From: Sphingomonas spermidinifaciens
GTDB taxonomy: Bacteria > Pseudomonadota > Alphaproteobacteria > Sphingomonadales > Sphingomonadaceae
Length of the DNA stretch: 64,000 nt
Direction: 5' to 3'
NCBI RefSeq assembly: GCF_002351485.1
Contig: NZ_NWMW01000001.1
Span: forward strand, 1,798,001-1,862,000
Notes under the pieces: generated by a model
What the model was told of the DNA's origin: nothing
What the model saw: only the letters and a program-made list of their open reading frames with translations
Databases searched by the model: none
Shown here: piece by piece, positions 55,680 to 64,000 of the stretch
Layout of the letters: each line of letters starts with the position of its first letter
How positions within the stretch are numbered: the first letter of the stretch is position 1
Translations under genes and position numbers: made by a program

Positions 55680-56090
55680 ATGGCCGAACCCGCCCCCGCT
55701 TGCCAAGTCGCCCCCGACGCTGCCGCGATCGAGGCGCTGGCACGGGCGACGCTCGCCCGCATCCCGGCGCCGTTCGCCGAGCACCTGACCAACGTCGTCC
55801 TGGTCGTCGAGGATTATGCCGATGACGAGACGCTCGACGATCTAGGCATCGAGGATCCGATCGAGCTGACCGGCATCTATCACGGGCGCCCGATCGGCGA
55901 GAAGTCGAGCTTCGACAGCGGCGGGATGCCTGACCGCATCCACCTCTATCGCCTGCCGATCCTGTGGGAATGGATCGAGACCGGGGTCGCGATCGATGCG
56001 CTGGTCCATCATGTCGTGGTTCATGAGGTCGGCCATCATTTCGGCCTGTCCGACGATGACATGCACGCGCTGGAGGCCGCGGCGGAGTGA
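55680..56090 (+). CDS. Metallopeptidase family protein (minimal zincin, COG3824)
   Basis: 136 residues. [19 protein letters not shown] carries the HExxH zinc motif, in the short single-domain family related to acetylglutamate-kinase-neighbour zincins. [14 protein letters not shown] and [15 protein letters not shown] are also conserved family segments. No signal peptide, so cytoplasmic. Its stop overlaps the ccmA GTG, linking it to cytochrome c maturation genes. Confidence 0.88.
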   Translation: MAEPAPACQVAPDAAAIEALARATLARIPAPFAEHLTNVVLVVEDYADDETLDDLGIEDPIELTGIYHGRPIGEKSSFDSGGMPDRIHLYRLPILWEWIETGVAIDALVHHVVVHEVGHHFGLSDDDMHALEAAAE

Positions 56091-56653
56091 CCCTCCTCGC
56101 CTTTCACAACGTCGCCTGCGATCGTGGCGGACGGCGGCTGTTTGCGGGACTGAGCTTCGCGCTGCGCGCGGGCGAGGCGGCGCTTCTGACCGGGCCCAAC
56201 GGCATCGGCAAGTCGAGCCTCGTCCGCCTCGCCGCCGGGCTGTCGGCGCCTGCCGCGGGCCGGATCGAACGCGGCGCACCGGCCGCGCTTGCTGGCGAGG
56301 CGGCGGCCCTCGATCTGGAACTGCCGCTGGCCGCTGCGCTCGGCTTCTGGGCGGGCCTCGACGGAACCAGAAACCGAGTAGAGCCCGCGCTCGCGGCCAT
56401 GGGCATCGACCATCTCGCCGAGGTACCCGTCCGCTTCCTCTCGACCGGTCAGCGCAAGCGCGCGGCGCTCGCGCGCGTCATCGCCAGCGGTGCAGGCCTG
56501 TGGCTGCTCGACGAGCCGGCCAATGGACTCGACACCGCTTCGGTCGCCGCGCTGGAGGCGGCGATCGACGGGCACCGCGCGGACGGCGGCGCGGTGCTGG
56601 TGGCAAGCCATGTGCCCGTCGCGTTGCCCAACGCGCAGGACCTTCGCCTGTGA
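56087..56653 (+). CDS. ccmA: Haem ABC exporter ATP-binding protein CcmA
   Basis: 188 residues, a small ABC ATPase: Walker A GPNGIGKSSLV, signature FLSTGQRKRAALARV, Walker B LWLLDEPANGLD. The LSTGQ variant of the signature is characteristic of CcmA. With CcmB, CcmC and CcmD it releases holo-CcmE during c-type cytochrome assembly, as needed for the tri-haem cytochrome at 14-15 kb. Start GTG 56087 overlaps the metallopeptidase stop. Confidence 0.92.
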   Translation: MTLLAFHNVACDRGGRRLFAGLSFALRAGEAALLTGPNGIGKSSLVRLAAGLSAPAAGRIERGAPAALAGEAAALDLELPLAAALGFWAGLDGTRNRVEPALAAMGIDHLAEVPVRFLSTGQRKRAALARVIASGAGLWLLDEPANGLDTASVAALEAAIDGHRADGGAVLVASHVPVALPNAQDLRL

Positions 56654-57285
56654 ACGCCTTTGCCGCGATCGCCTGGCGTGAGCTGCGCCGCGCATGGGTT
56701 GGCGGCGGGGTGATGCTGCCGGTGGCGTTCTTCCTCCTCGTCTCGATCCTGTTTCCGTTCGCGGTCGGTCCCGATGCCAAATTGCTCGGCCGGATCGCCG
56801 GCGGCGTCGTCTGGTCCGCCGCGCTGCTCGCCGCGCTGATGCCGGTTGAGCGCCTCGTAGGCCCGGACGTGGAAGCCGGCGTGCTGGACCAGTTCGCGGC
56901 GCGCGGGCTGTCCGACGCGGGCGTCGCGCTCGCCAAGACGGCCGGTCACTGGCTGGGCTTCGGCCCGCCGCTGATGCTCGCCAGCGTCGTTGCCGCGGGG
57001 CTGCTCGGGATGGACGGGGCGACGCTGGTGCGGGTGTTGATCGGTCTTGCGATCGGCACGCCGGGGCTGGCCGCACTGGCGGTGGCCACGGGCGCCCTGA
57101 CCGCCGGGCTGCGCGGCGCGGGTGCAGTCGCAGGGCTGGTGATGCTGCCTCTTGCCCTGCCGCTCCTGATCTTCGGCGCGGGCGAGGGGCCGGGCGCGGT
57201 CAAGCTGCTCGGCGCGGTGTCGCTGCTGCTGCTCGCCGGCGCGCCCTTCGTCGCGGGGGCGGCGATGCGGATGGGGCGGGGGTGA
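56650..57285 (+). CDS. ccmB: Haem exporter membrane protein CcmB
   Basis: 211 residues with six membrane segments. The family N-terminus AIAWRELRRAWVGGGVMLPVAFFLLVSILFPFAVGPD and LMPVERLVGPDVEAGVLDQF match CcmB. It forms the membrane part of the CcmAB transporter. Start GTG at 56650 overlaps the ccmA stop. ccmC does not follow here; the next gene is on the opposite strand. Confidence 0.93.
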   Translation: MNAFAAIAWRELRRAWVGGGVMLPVAFFLLVSILFPFAVGPDAKLLGRIAGGVVWSAALLAALMPVERLVGPDVEAGVLDQFAARGLSDAGVALAKTAGHWLGFGPPLMLASVVAAGLLGMDGATLVRVLIGLAIGTPGLAALAVATGALTAGLRGAGAVAGLVMLPLALPLLIFGAGEGPGAVKLLGAVSLLLLAGAPFVAGAAMRMGRG

Positions 57286-57343
57286 TGCGCAAGTGGAAGC
57301 GCTTCTAATGGATCGCCTTCCCGCTCGCACTCGTCATTCGCGA

Positions 57344-57619
57344 TTAAAAGACTCCGACCGCCCCGTCGGCCCAGACGGTCGCGACACCCGCCACCGCCGC
57401 CAGCGACAGCAGGACCCGCGCCCGCCGCGTCTCGCCGAACCGGATCGCCAACTCGATCGCGAGGCCCAGCCCGCCGAGCAGCACCGCCGCCGCGACGAAA
57501 TCGAACGCGGTCCAGCGGACCTCGCTCGTCAGCATCATGGCAAGGACGGGAAGGAGGAAAAGCCCGCCGAGCGCGCCCCAGAGCAGCGCGCGCCAGCGAT
57601 GGTCATGGGTCAGGGTCAT
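57344..57619 (-). CDS. Small three-helix membrane protein, function unknown
   Basis: 91 residues with membrane segments at about 11-31, 38-58 and 68-86 and little between them. The ATG at 57619 has GGGAG eight bases upstream. It is convergent with ccmB and 57 bp downstream of the methyltransferase gene on the same strand. I do not recognise a family. Confidence 0.68.
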   Translation of the reverse strand: MTLTHDHRWRALLWGALGGLFLLPVLAMMLTSEVRWTAFDFVAAAVLLGGLGLAIELAIRFGETRRARVLLSLAAVAGVATVWADGAVGVF

Positions 57620-57676
57620 CGCGGGATCTCCCGAAAGCGCGGCAATCCTCTCACGACCTGCCGACCGCGCCAAGCC

Positions 57677-58549
57677 TCAATCGTTCGACCAGCGTGCGAA
57701 GATCGCCGTCGGCAGTTCCAGCCCGCGCGCTTCCTCGCGCACCGTCAGCTCGCCAGCCTCGACCTTTCCCGGCAGATCGGCGAAGTGCTGGCGGACCAGC
57801 TCGCCGATCGCGATGGCCGACAGGCGCACGGCATAGACCGTCAGGAACAGGAAGCGGCTGTCGGCATCGAGCAGCCGTCGGCAATCGGCGATCAGCCCGG
57901 GCAGCCCCTCCTCGAGCTTCCACACCTCGCCATTGGGGCCACGGCCCCATTTGGGCGGGTCGAGGATGATGCCGTCATAGCGCCGCCCGCGCCGCACCTC
58001 GCGCGCGACGAACTTGCCCGCGTCCTCGACCAGCCAGCGAACGGGCTTGTCGGCCATGCCCGACAGCGCGGCATTGCCGCGTGCCGCCTCGACCGACTTC
58101 TTCGAGGCATCGACATGCACCATCCGCGCGCCCGCCGCCGCCAGTGCCAGCGTGCCGACGCCGGTATAGCCGAACAAGTTGAGGCATTCGGGCGCCGCCG
58201 CCCCCTCGATCCGGCCACGCATCCAGTCCCAGACGGGCGCCATGTCGGGAAAGAATCCGAGGTGCCGGAAGGGCGTGTTGCTCGCCGTGAACTTCGCCTC
58301 GCGCCACGCCAGCAGCCAGCCGCCCGCGGGCACCTCGGGCGAAAGCTGCCAGCGTCCGCCGCCATCCTCGTCGGCGCCGGGAATGAACTCGCCGTCAGCC
58401 TTCCAATCGTCCTTGGCAGGTGCCCACATCGCCTGCGGCTCGGGCCGGATGAAGCGGAAGCGGCCATAACGTTCGAGCTTTCGCCCGTTCCCCGAATCGA
58501 TCAGCCCGTAATCGGCCCAGGGTTCGCCGGTGAGCGTGACGAGCGTCAT
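57677..58549 (-). CDS. Class I SAM-dependent methyltransferase, RlmI/RlmK-like (COG1092)
   Basis: 290 residues. The N-terminal part (FRFIRPEPQAMWAP) lacks a PUA domain. The Rossmann domain shows LNLFGYTGVGTLALAAAGA (motif I), VHVDASKKSVEAARGN and the catalytic-loop DGIILDPPKWGRGPNGEVWKLEE, typical of 23S rRNA cytosine methyltransferases of the RlmI/RlmK group. The substrate is probably rRNA, unproven. Its ATG overlaps the thrC stop. Confidence 0.87.
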   Translation of the reverse strand: MTLVTLTGEPWADYGLIDSGNGRKLERYGRFRFIRPEPQAMWAPAKDDWKADGEFIPGADEDGGGRWQLSPEVPAGGWLLAWREAKFTASNTPFRHLGFFPDMAPVWDWMRGRIEGAAAPECLNLFGYTGVGTLALAAAGARMVHVDASKKSVEAARGNAALSGMADKPVRWLVEDAGKFVAREVRRGRRYDGIILDPPKWGRGPNGEVWKLEEGLPGLIADCRRLLDADSRFLFLTVYAVRLSAIAIGELVRQHFADLPGKVEAGELTVREEARGLELPTAIFARWSND

Positions 58550-59943
58550 CGCGCGCGCGGCTTCGCCCGCTCGGCGATGTACGCCGTTACCGCCGCGAAC
58601 GTCGCGGGAAGCACGTCGTAGCGCTCCTCACGCTCGAACAGGTCGCCGACGCGCGGCGGAAGCGCGGGGCGGACGCCCACCGCCCGCTCGACCGCATCGA
58701 CGAATTTCGCCGGATGCGCGGTGGCGAGCGTCACCATCGGCGCTTCGCCCTTGAGCGCAACTGCCGCCGCGTAGCCGATCGCAGTATGCGGATCGAGGAC
58801 CTCGCCCGCCCCCTCGTGCGCACCCGCCATCGCCGCGGCCATGCCGCTCTCGTCGATCGCGATGCTGCGGAACAGCGAGGCGGCGCCCTGCGACTGCGCA
58901 TTGGTCAGCCGCATCGCCCGCGTCGATTCGAACCCCGCCATCTGTGCCGAGATCGCTCCGCCATCGCGATCAGCGAGATCGTGAAGCAGTCGCTCGAAAT
59001 TGGAGCTCACCTGGATGTCCATTGACGGCGTCGCAGTCGGCGTCACCGTGCCGCTCGAATAGTCGCCCGACGACAGTGCGCGGTGGAGGATATCGTTGAC
59101 GTTGGTGGCGACCACCAGCCGCTCGATGGGGAGGCCCATCTTCGCCGCGACATAGCCAGCGAACACGTCGCCGAAATTGCCCGTCGGCACGCTGAACGCG
59201 ATCGGCCTCTCGGGCGCGCCGAGGCGGACGGCGGCGTAGAAATAATAGACCACCTGCGCCATCAGCCGCGCCCAGTTGATCGAGTTGACCGCCGACAGCT
59301 TGAAGCGCGTGCTGAAGGCGGAATCGCGGAACATTGCCTTGACCAGCGCCTGAGCGGTGTCGAAGTCGCCCTCGATCGCGATGTTGTGGACGTTGGGGGC
59401 GAGCACCGTCGTCATCTGCCGCCGCTGCACGTCGCTGACGCGGCCATGCGGGTGGAGCATGAAGATGTCGACGCCGATCCGCCCCGCCAGCGCGTCGATC
59501 GCCGCCGAGCCCGTATCACCGCTGGTCGCGCCGATCACCGTCAGCGGCTCGGTCGCGCCTTTCAGGAACCGCTCGAACAGCAGCCCGACAAGCTGCAGCG
59601 CCACATCCTTGAACGCGAGCGTGGGGCCATGGAAAAGCTCGAGCAGCCACTGGTCGTGATCGAGCTGGACGAGCGGCGTCACCGCCCGGTGCGCGAACCG
59701 GCCATAAGCGGCGGTGCAGAGCTCGCGCAGCTCGTCCTCGCTCAAACTGCCCGCGACGAACGGCGCCATCACGCGCACTGCCGTCTCGACATAGTCGAGG
59801 CCGGCGAGCGCGGCGATCTCCTCCCGAGTCAGGCTCGGCCACGCCTCGGGCACGTAGAGCCCGCCGTCCGCCGCCAACCCCGCCAGCGTCGCGCCCTCGA
59901 AATCGAGGACCGGCGCGCTCCCCCTGGTGCTCACATACCGCAT
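58546..59943 (-). CDS. thrC: Threonine synthase
   Basis: 465 residues from the ATG at 59941-59943 (MRYVSTRGSAPVLDFE), a typical start. The PLP lysine is in ELFHGPTLAFKDVALQL; GATSGDTGSAAIDAL and SVPTGNFGDVFAGYVAAKMG are conserved. It converts O-phosphohomoserine to threonine. The length matches the proteobacterial/fungal subgroup. The stop overlaps the methyltransferase ATG. SURF1 ends 69 bp upstream. Confidence 0.96.
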   Translation of the reverse strand: MRYVSTRGSAPVLDFEGATLAGLAADGGLYVPEAWPSLTREEIAALAGLDYVETAVRVMAPFVAGSLSEDELRELCTAAYGRFAHRAVTPLVQLDHDQWLLELFHGPTLAFKDVALQLVGLLFERFLKGATEPLTVIGATSGDTGSAAIDALAGRIGVDIFMLHPHGRVSDVQRRQMTTVLAPNVHNIAIEGDFDTAQALVKAMFRDSAFSTRFKLSAVNSINWARLMAQVVYYFYAAVRLGAPERPIAFSVPTGNFGDVFAGYVAAKMGLPIERLVVATNVNDILHRALSSGDYSSGTVTPTATPSMDIQVSSNFERLLHDLADRDGGAISAQMAGFESTRAMRLTNAQSQGAASLFRSIAIDESGMAAAMAGAHEGAGEVLDPHTAIGYAAAVALKGEAPMVTLATAHPAKFVDAVERAVGVRPALPPRVGDLFEREERYDVLPATFAAVTAYIAERAKPRAR

Positions 59944-60012
59944 GGCCGGATCGCTTAGGCGCGCGGGGGCCGCTGGGCAATGCAAGGGTTGATTGGGCCG
60001 CGCGTGGCGGCG

Positions 60013-60612
60013 CTATCGCCGCCGGTGCAGCGCAAAGGCGTAGATGACGAGCGCGAGACCGGCAAAGGCGAACCACTGGACGGCATAGGCGAGGTGGTTG
60101 TCGGGTACGCTCGCAGGGTCGGGCGCACGGCTCGCCGACAGGCCGGGCGCAAGCGCGGTGGCGGGAACGATCATCGGTTTGAGTTCCGGGCGCGCACCGA
60201 ACAGGCGTTCGAGGAACGAGGTCGCGTCAGGTGCGCGGGTCAGGATGCCGCGCACGAAGCCGCCGGTCCAGACGGGCGTCAGCCGCGGGTCGCTGGCGAC
60301 GCCGAGATCGACCACGAACCCCTCGCGGCAGGTCACGAGGAAGCGATAGCCGCTCGCGCCGCCTGAACTGCGCCCGGCCGAGCGCGTCGGCGGCGTGGGC
60401 GCGGTGCAGGTGGCGGTGACGCGGGAGAACAGCGTCTCATCGGGCGTCGGCAGCGCCAGCGCCCGCTCGGGCAGCGCGGCGTTGCGAGCGAAGCTGGCGA
60501 GCAGCGCATGCTTCGCCTCGCGCCGCTGAAGTTGCCAGAGGCCCAGACCCACCATCGCCGCTGCGGCGAGGACCACCACCAGCGTCGCGAGCACCGGCAC
60601 GCGGCGGGTCAC
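60013..60612 (-). CDS. SURF1 family cytochrome oxidase assembly protein
   Basis: 199 residues with N- and C-terminal membrane helices. LGLWQLQRREAKHALL near the start and NHLAYAVQWFAFAGLALVIYAFALHRRR at the end are SURF1 hallmarks. The middle is shorter than in many homologues (usually about 230-250 residues). SURF1 aids haem a insertion into oxidase subunit I. The start is GTG at 60612, within the DUF983 stop (GTGA). Confidence 0.9.
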   Translation of the reverse strand: MTRRVPVLATLVVVLAAAAMVGLGLWQLQRREAKHALLASFARNAALPERALALPTPDETLFSRVTATCTAPTPPTRSAGRSSGGASGYRFLVTCREGFVVDLGVASDPRLTPVWTGGFVRGILTRAPDATSFLERLFGARPELKPMIVPATALAPGLSASRAPDPASVPDNHLAYAVQWFAFAGLALVIYAFALHRRR

Positions 60613-61004
60613 TTCAGCCGCCCCTCGCCCGCGCCGTTGCGCCATTCGAGCGCGGCGAGCGCCGCCTTGGTCCAGCGCGTCGTGATCGTGACGGACACGA
60701 GCGTCAGCGGCAGCCACAAGGCGACATGCACCCACCACGGCGGCTGATACGCCAGCTCGACGACGATCCCCAGGATCGTGACGATCGTGCCGATGCCGAG
60801 CGTCAGGAACGCGGCGGCGCCGTCGCCGACGTTGAACGCGCTGAAGTCGAGGGAGCAGCGTGAACACCGATCGGCAAAGCGCAGTACGCCCGCGAACAGC
60901 GACGGCGCGCCGCAGCGCGGGCACAGGCCGCGCGTCGCCTGAACGAACAAGGGGGCCGGCGCACCTTCCGGCACGCCGACCCCCTGATGATCCTCGGTGC
61001 TCAA
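60609..61004 (-). CDS. DUF983 family membrane protein
   Basis: 131 residues. RGLCPRCGAPSLFAGVLRFADRCSRCSLDF carries two CxxC pairs, probably a zinc ribbon, followed by two membrane helices (ending WTKAALAALEWR). DUF983 genes regularly sit between coxC and SURF1 in alphaproteobacteria, suggesting a role in oxidase assembly. The proposed TTG at 61004 overlaps the coxC stop (TTGA); a GTG nine codons later is possible. Confidence 0.85.
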   Translation of the reverse strand: MSTEDHQGVGVPEGAPAPLFVQATRGLCPRCGAPSLFAGVLRFADRCSRCSLDFSAFNVGDGAAAFLTLGIGTIVTILGIVVELAYQPPWWVHVALWLPLTLVSVTITTRWTKAALAALEWRNGAGEGRLK

Positions 61005-61900
61005 CCGCCGTGCGTCGGCGCGCCCCAGCCGCCCCAGACATAGACGACGACGAACAGGAACAGCCACACCACGTCGACGAAGTGCCAGTACCAGGCCGCC
61101 GCCTCGAACCCGAAATGCTGGCGCGGGGTAAAGTGGCCGCGATAGGCGCGGACGAGGTTGACGATCAGGAAGATCGTGCCGACCGCGACGTGGAAGCCGT
61201 GGAAGCCGGTCGCCATGTAGAAGGCCGAGCTGTAGTTCGACTTGCCGAAATCGAACGGCGCGTGCGCATATTCATAGGCCTGGATGCCGCTGAACAGGAG
61301 GCCGAGCAGCACCGTCAGCCACAGGCCCTTGAGCACGCCGTCGCGATTGCCGACGCCGATCAGGCCCCACAGACCCGTCTTCTCGCCACCACGCTCGTTA
61401 TGGATCAGCGCGTGGTGCGCCCAAGTGATGGTCGTGCCCGACAGGAGCAGGATGAAGGTATTGAGCAGCGGGAACTCGAAGGCGTTGATCACCTCCATGC
61501 CCTTGGGCGGCCACTGCGCCACCGCATCGGCAGCGACCGAGACCACCCCCTCGGCATATTCGACCGGCACCGGGAACAGCGTATAGTCGAAGAACGCCCA
61601 GAACCAGCCGAGGAAGAACATGACTTCCGAGGCGATGAACAGGATCATGCCGTAGCGCAGGTGGAGCTGGACGACGGGAGTATGGTCGCCGGCATGCGCC
61701 TCGCGCACCACATCGGCCCACCAGCAATACATGGTGAAGAGCACGCCCGCGAGCCCGGCGAGGAACAGCCAGCCGCCGCCCACCGCCTCGTGCATCCACA
61801 TGATGCCGCCCGACGCCATGCCCAGCGCCGACAGCGAACCGATCAGCGGCCACGCGCTGGGGGGCAGAATATGGTAATCGTGGTTCTTGGCGCCGGCCAT
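61001..61900 (-). CDS. ctaE: Cytochrome c oxidase subunit III
   Basis: 299 residues with seven membrane helices. WPLIGSLSALGMASGGIMWMH, YGMILFIASEVMFFLGWFWAFF and GFHGFHVAVGTIFLIV plus the terminal YWHFVDVVWLFLFVVVYVWG are characteristic. It is a core subunit of the aa3-type terminal oxidase with ctaD at the window end. The ATG has GGACAGGGACGAG upstream. Coupled to DUF983 and SURF1. Confidence 0.97.
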   Translation of the reverse strand: MAGAKNHDYHILPPSAWPLIGSLSALGMASGGIMWMHEAVGGGWLFLAGLAGVLFTMYCWWADVVREAHAGDHTPVVQLHLRYGMILFIASEVMFFLGWFWAFFDYTLFPVPVEYAEGVVSVAADAVAQWPPKGMEVINAFEFPLLNTFILLLSGTTITWAHHALIHNERGGEKTGLWGLIGVGNRDGVLKGLWLTVLLGLLFSGIQAYEYAHAPFDFGKSNYSSAFYMATGFHGFHVAVGTIFLIVNLVRAYRGHFTPRQHFGFEAAAWYWHFVDVVWLFLFVVVYVWGGWGAPTHGG

Positions 61901-61951
61901 CTACTCGTCCCTGTCCTTCTCGCCCTTTTCAGGCAACGCTTTGAGGGTGCT

Positions 61952-62488
61952 CTAGCTTGCCTTTTTACCCGAATCCACCGGGTAAAAGGTGTAGCTCAAG
62001 GTGATCTCCTGCACGCTCGCCGCATCGGGATCCTCGGCGATGGCGGGGTCGACGAAATAGACAACCGGCATGCGCACTTCCTCGCCGGGCTTCAGCGTCT
62101 GCTCGGAAAAGCAGAAGCACTGGATCTTGTTGAAATACTTGCCCGCCTGATCGGGCGTGACGTTAAAGGTCGCGGTGCCGGTGACGGGCTTGTCGCTGAG
62201 GTTCTTCGCGGTGAAGAACGCCATCTTGCGTGCGCCGAGCGCCGCTCGCTCGCTCCGCTGTTCGGGCGCGAACCGCCATGGCATGTCCTTGGACACGTTG
62301 CTGTCGAATGCCACGGTGACGATCTTGCCTTGCACCGCGCCGGGAGCGGCATCCGCCTTTTGCGTCGTGCCATTGAAGCCGGTGACCTGACAGAAGACGC
62401 GGTAAAGCGGCACGCTGGCAAAGCCGAGGCCGGTCATGCTGGCGACGCCGATCACGGCGAGCAGGGCGGTGCGGGCGTTGCGATCCAT
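61952..62488 (-). CDS. ctaG: Cytochrome c oxidase assembly protein CtaG (Cox11)
   Basis: 178 residues. One N-terminal membrane helix (about 9-27) anchors a periplasmic immunoglobulin-like domain with FNKIQCFCFSEQTL, the CxC copper-binding motif, and MPVVYFVDPAIAED. It delivers copper to the CuB site of subunit I. It follows the 41-residue gene by one base and precedes ctaE by 51 bp, in the usual oxidase order. Confidence 0.95.
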   Translation of the reverse strand: MDRNARTALLAVIGVASMTGLGFASVPLYRVFCQVTGFNGTTQKADAAPGAVQGKIVTVAFDSNVSKDMPWRFAPEQRSERAALGARKMAFFTAKNLSDKPVTGTATFNVTPDQAGKYFNKIQCFCFSEQTLKPGEEVRMPVVYFVDPAIAEDPDAASVQEITLSYTFYPVDSGKKAS

Positions 62489-62489
62489 T

Positions 62490-62615
62490 TCAGTGCGTCA
62501 TCTTGACGATGCTGATGGCGAAGACGAGCAGCACGAACGCGCCGAGCAGCAGCGCCATGACCTTCGCCCGGCCGCCCTGCCGCGCGCGGATCACCCGTTC
62601 CTCCTCCGGGCTCAT
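62490..62615 (-). CDS. 41-residue single-helix protein between ctaB and ctaG (CoxF-like)
   Basis: The frame encodes a charged N-terminus ([16 protein letters not shown]) and one membrane helix (about 19-37, [17 protein letters not shown]). The ATG overlaps the ctaB stop (ATGA), and the stop lies one base before ctaG, so it is almost certainly translated. Similar tiny proteins at this position are called CoxF in alphaproteobacteria; the role is unknown. Confidence 0.78.
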   Translation of the reverse strand: MSPEEERVIRARQGGRAKVMALLLGAFVLLVFAISIVKMTH

Positions 62616-63520
62616 GCCAGCACCCAGCGATCGGCGACCAGCGCGCCGAACAGGATGAAGAGATAGAGAATCGAATATTTGAATAGCTGCTTCTCGGGCT
62701 TCATGCCCTCGTCGCTGGTGCGGAAGGTGACGACTGCGGCCATCGCGGCGAAGATCGCCGTGGTCGCGACCGCGACGCTGCCATAGATCCACCCGGTCAG
62801 CGCCAGCGGCCAGGGCGCGATCGCCGCCACCGCCATCGGCACGGTGTAGAGCCCGATCTGATGGCGCGTTACCCGCTCACCCGCGACCACCGGCAGCATC
62901 GGCACGCCGGCATTGCCGTAATCGGTCTGCACGAACAGCGCGAGCGCCCAGAAATGCGGCGGCGTCCAGAGGAAGATCAGCGCGAAGAGGAGGACAGGAA
63001 GGAGCGTCACGTCGCCCGTCGCCGCGGCCCAGCCGATCATCGGCGGGAACGCGCCCGCCGCGCCGCCGATGACGATGTTCTGCGGCGTCCGGCGCTTGAG
63101 CCAGACGGTATAGACCATGACGTAGAAGAGGATCGAGACGAGCAGGATCGCCGCCGCCACCCAGTTGGTCGCCAGCCCCATCAGCACGACCGAAAAGCCG
63201 CCGAGGCCGACGCCGAAATGCAGCGCCGACTCGCGCGCCATCCGGCCTGCGGGCAACGGACGGGCGCGCGTCCGCTTCATCAGCGCATCGATGTCCGATT
63301 CGTACCACTGGTTGAGCGCGCCTGCCGCGCCCGCCGCCATCGCGATGCAAAGGATCGCGGTGAAGCCGATCACCGGATGCACGCTGACCGGCGCCGCAAG
63401 CAGCCCGCACAGTCCGGTGAAGACGACGAGCGTCAGCACGCGCGGCTTGGTCAGCGCGACAAAATCGCGCCAGTCGGCGACCGGCGGCGCGGCCGACAGG
63501 GGCGTGACGGTGGGGGTCAT
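62612..63520 (-). CDS. ctaB: Protohaem IX farnesyltransferase (haem O synthase)
   Basis: 302 residues with nine membrane segments. The prenyltransferase motif [23 protein letters not shown] contains both aspartates for Mg-diphosphate binding; [11 protein letters not shown] is also conserved. It farnesylates haem b to haem O for haem a synthesis. The ATG (63518-63520) has GGAAG upstream. Confidence 0.96.
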   Translation of the reverse strand: MTPTVTPLSAAPPVADWRDFVALTKPRVLTLVVFTGLCGLLAAPVSVHPVIGFTAILCIAMAAGAAGALNQWYESDIDALMKRTRARPLPAGRMARESALHFGVGLGGFSVVLMGLATNWVAAAILLVSILFYVMVYTVWLKRRTPQNIVIGGAAGAFPPMIGWAAATGDVTLLPVLLFALIFLWTPPHFWALALFVQTDYGNAGVPMLPVVAGERVTRHQIGLYTVPMAVAAIAPWPLALTGWIYGSVAVATTAIFAAMAAVVTFRTSDEGMKPEKQLFKYSILYLFILFGALVADRWVLA

Positions 63521-63667
63521 GGGCGCTTCCCATAACGTCAAGTAGCGCGAGGGGGAAGAGACGTGGGTTAGCGACCTGTCACCATACACAGGTCCGTCGT
63601 CCCGGCACGGGTACTGCCGCGATCCTGGTACGCCGCCTTGCCTACCCGATCCCCTCGCTGCGAACGA

Positions 63668-63697
63668 AAGCGGGCGGCCCCTTCGGACCGCCCGCTT
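63668..63697 (-). terminator. Strong hairpin downstream of ctaD
   Basis: AAGCGGGCGG (63668-63677) and CCGCCCGCTT (63688-63697) form a perfect 10-bp stem with a 10-nt loop, 26 bp after the subunit I stop on the minus strand. A TTCG-containing stretch follows rather than a long T run. It could end or attenuate the transcript before ctaB. The remainder of 63521-63722 holds no gene. Confidence 0.6.
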
Positions 63698-63722
63698 CGA
63701 TGATCGGTCGCTGATCTTCCGA

Positions 63723-64000
63723 TCAGTGGCGCTTGCCGTCCTCGATCACGGGCAGCGTCTCGAACTGGTGGAAAGGCGGCGGGCTCGAGAGCGTCCATTC
63801 GAGCGTCGTCGCGCCCTCGCCCCAGGGATTGCCATCGGCCTTCCGCCCCGCGAACAGCGAGTAGAAGATGTTGACCAGGAAGATCACCACGCCGATCGCC
63901 ATGATGCCGTAGCCCACGCTGGCAATGTGGTTCCAATAGGCGAAGGCGTCGGGATAGTCGGGATAGCGCCGCGGCATCCCCTGCAGACCCAGGAAGTGCA
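63723..64000 (-). CDS. ctaD: Cytochrome c oxidase subunit I, C-terminal end (partial)
   Basis: The frame is open to the window edge and gives the last 91 residues. [23 protein letters not shown] is the highly conserved end of the catalytic subunit, followed by the last membrane helix ([24 protein letters not shown]) and a cytoplasmic tail. The 5' part lies beyond base 64000. Subunit I holds haem a and the haem a3-CuB site of the terminal oxidase. Confidence 0.96.
   Translation of the reverse strand, partial: HFLGLQGMPRRYPDYPDAFAYWNHIASVGYGIMAIGVVIFLVNIFYSLFAGRKADGNPWGEGATTLEWTLSSPPPFHQFETLPVIEDGKRH

Noticed and set aside
60860..62506. Plus-strand open frame of about 550 codons across ctaE and ctaG
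   Set aside because: Antisense shadow of clear oxidase genes; no protein-like motifs or ribosome-binding site.

Overview
The window is a GC-rich bacterial chromosome segment. Its gene content points to a sphingomonad (Alphaproteobacteria, Sphingomonas-like): the ctaD/ctaB/ctaG/ctaE/SURF1 cytochrome oxidase cluster, a HIG1-domain protein beside a PduO-type adenosyltransferase, an EipA/DUF1134 protein, argH-lptM-lysA, ftsEX, and many ATGA/GTGA gene overlaps with GTG and TTG starts. This is inferred from gene order and protein families only; no rRNA lies in the window.

Region 1 (1-23 kb) is accessory metabolism and sensing. It opens with the end of a molybdenum hydroxylase large subunit and a methyltransferase with a regulatory domain. 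Three divergent LysR-regulator/redox-enzyme pairs follow (aldo/keto reductase, SDR/epimerase, NmrA-like), with a CPA1-type antiporter between the second and third. A wrecked S9 peptidase gene comes next. Then there is a tight four-gene block: a PQQ-type sugar dehydrogenase fused to a PEBP domain, a tri-haem cytochrome c, and the [2Fe-2S] and molybdopterin subunits of an isoquinoline/aldehyde-oxidase-type enzyme. Together these look like a periplasmic oxidation chain feeding electrons to the respiratory chain. An SLC13 permease and a large MHYT hybrid histidine kinase close the region.

Region 2 (about 23.4-26.6 kb) is visibly less GC-rich and abuts a tRNA-Ser(GCT) gene. It holds a broken GIY-YIG-like gene, a PD-(D/E)XK nuclease-like protein, and an unrecognised, winged-helix-like partner gene that is split by a frameshift. 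I regard it as a small genomic island with a possible undescribed two-gene defence or DNA-processing system.

Region 3 (26.7-64 kb) is core genome. It contains: eipA; ftsE-ftsX-ydcF-plsC-FMN reductase; a siroheme synthase N-domain gene; lysA-lptM-argH divergent from a TlpA lipoprotein; an acyltransferase; lgt-NDUFAF7 homologue-GNAT-pgeF; a cystathionine gamma-synthase family enzyme; tRNA-Gly(TCC); 3-hydroxybutyryl-CoA dehydrogenase; DUF1176; egtB-egtD (ergothioneine); cobalamin adenosyltransferase-HIG1; gluQRS; an HNH endonuclease; a PepSY/OmpR/histidine-kinase module; an ABC-F ATPase; dapD-HAD hydrolase; pterin dehydratase; a metallopeptidase with ccmAB; an rRNA-methyltransferase-like gene with thrC; and the oxidase assembly cluster, ending inside ctaD. 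Short palindromic repeats related to one another sit between convergent genes at about 44.2 and 49.1 kb.
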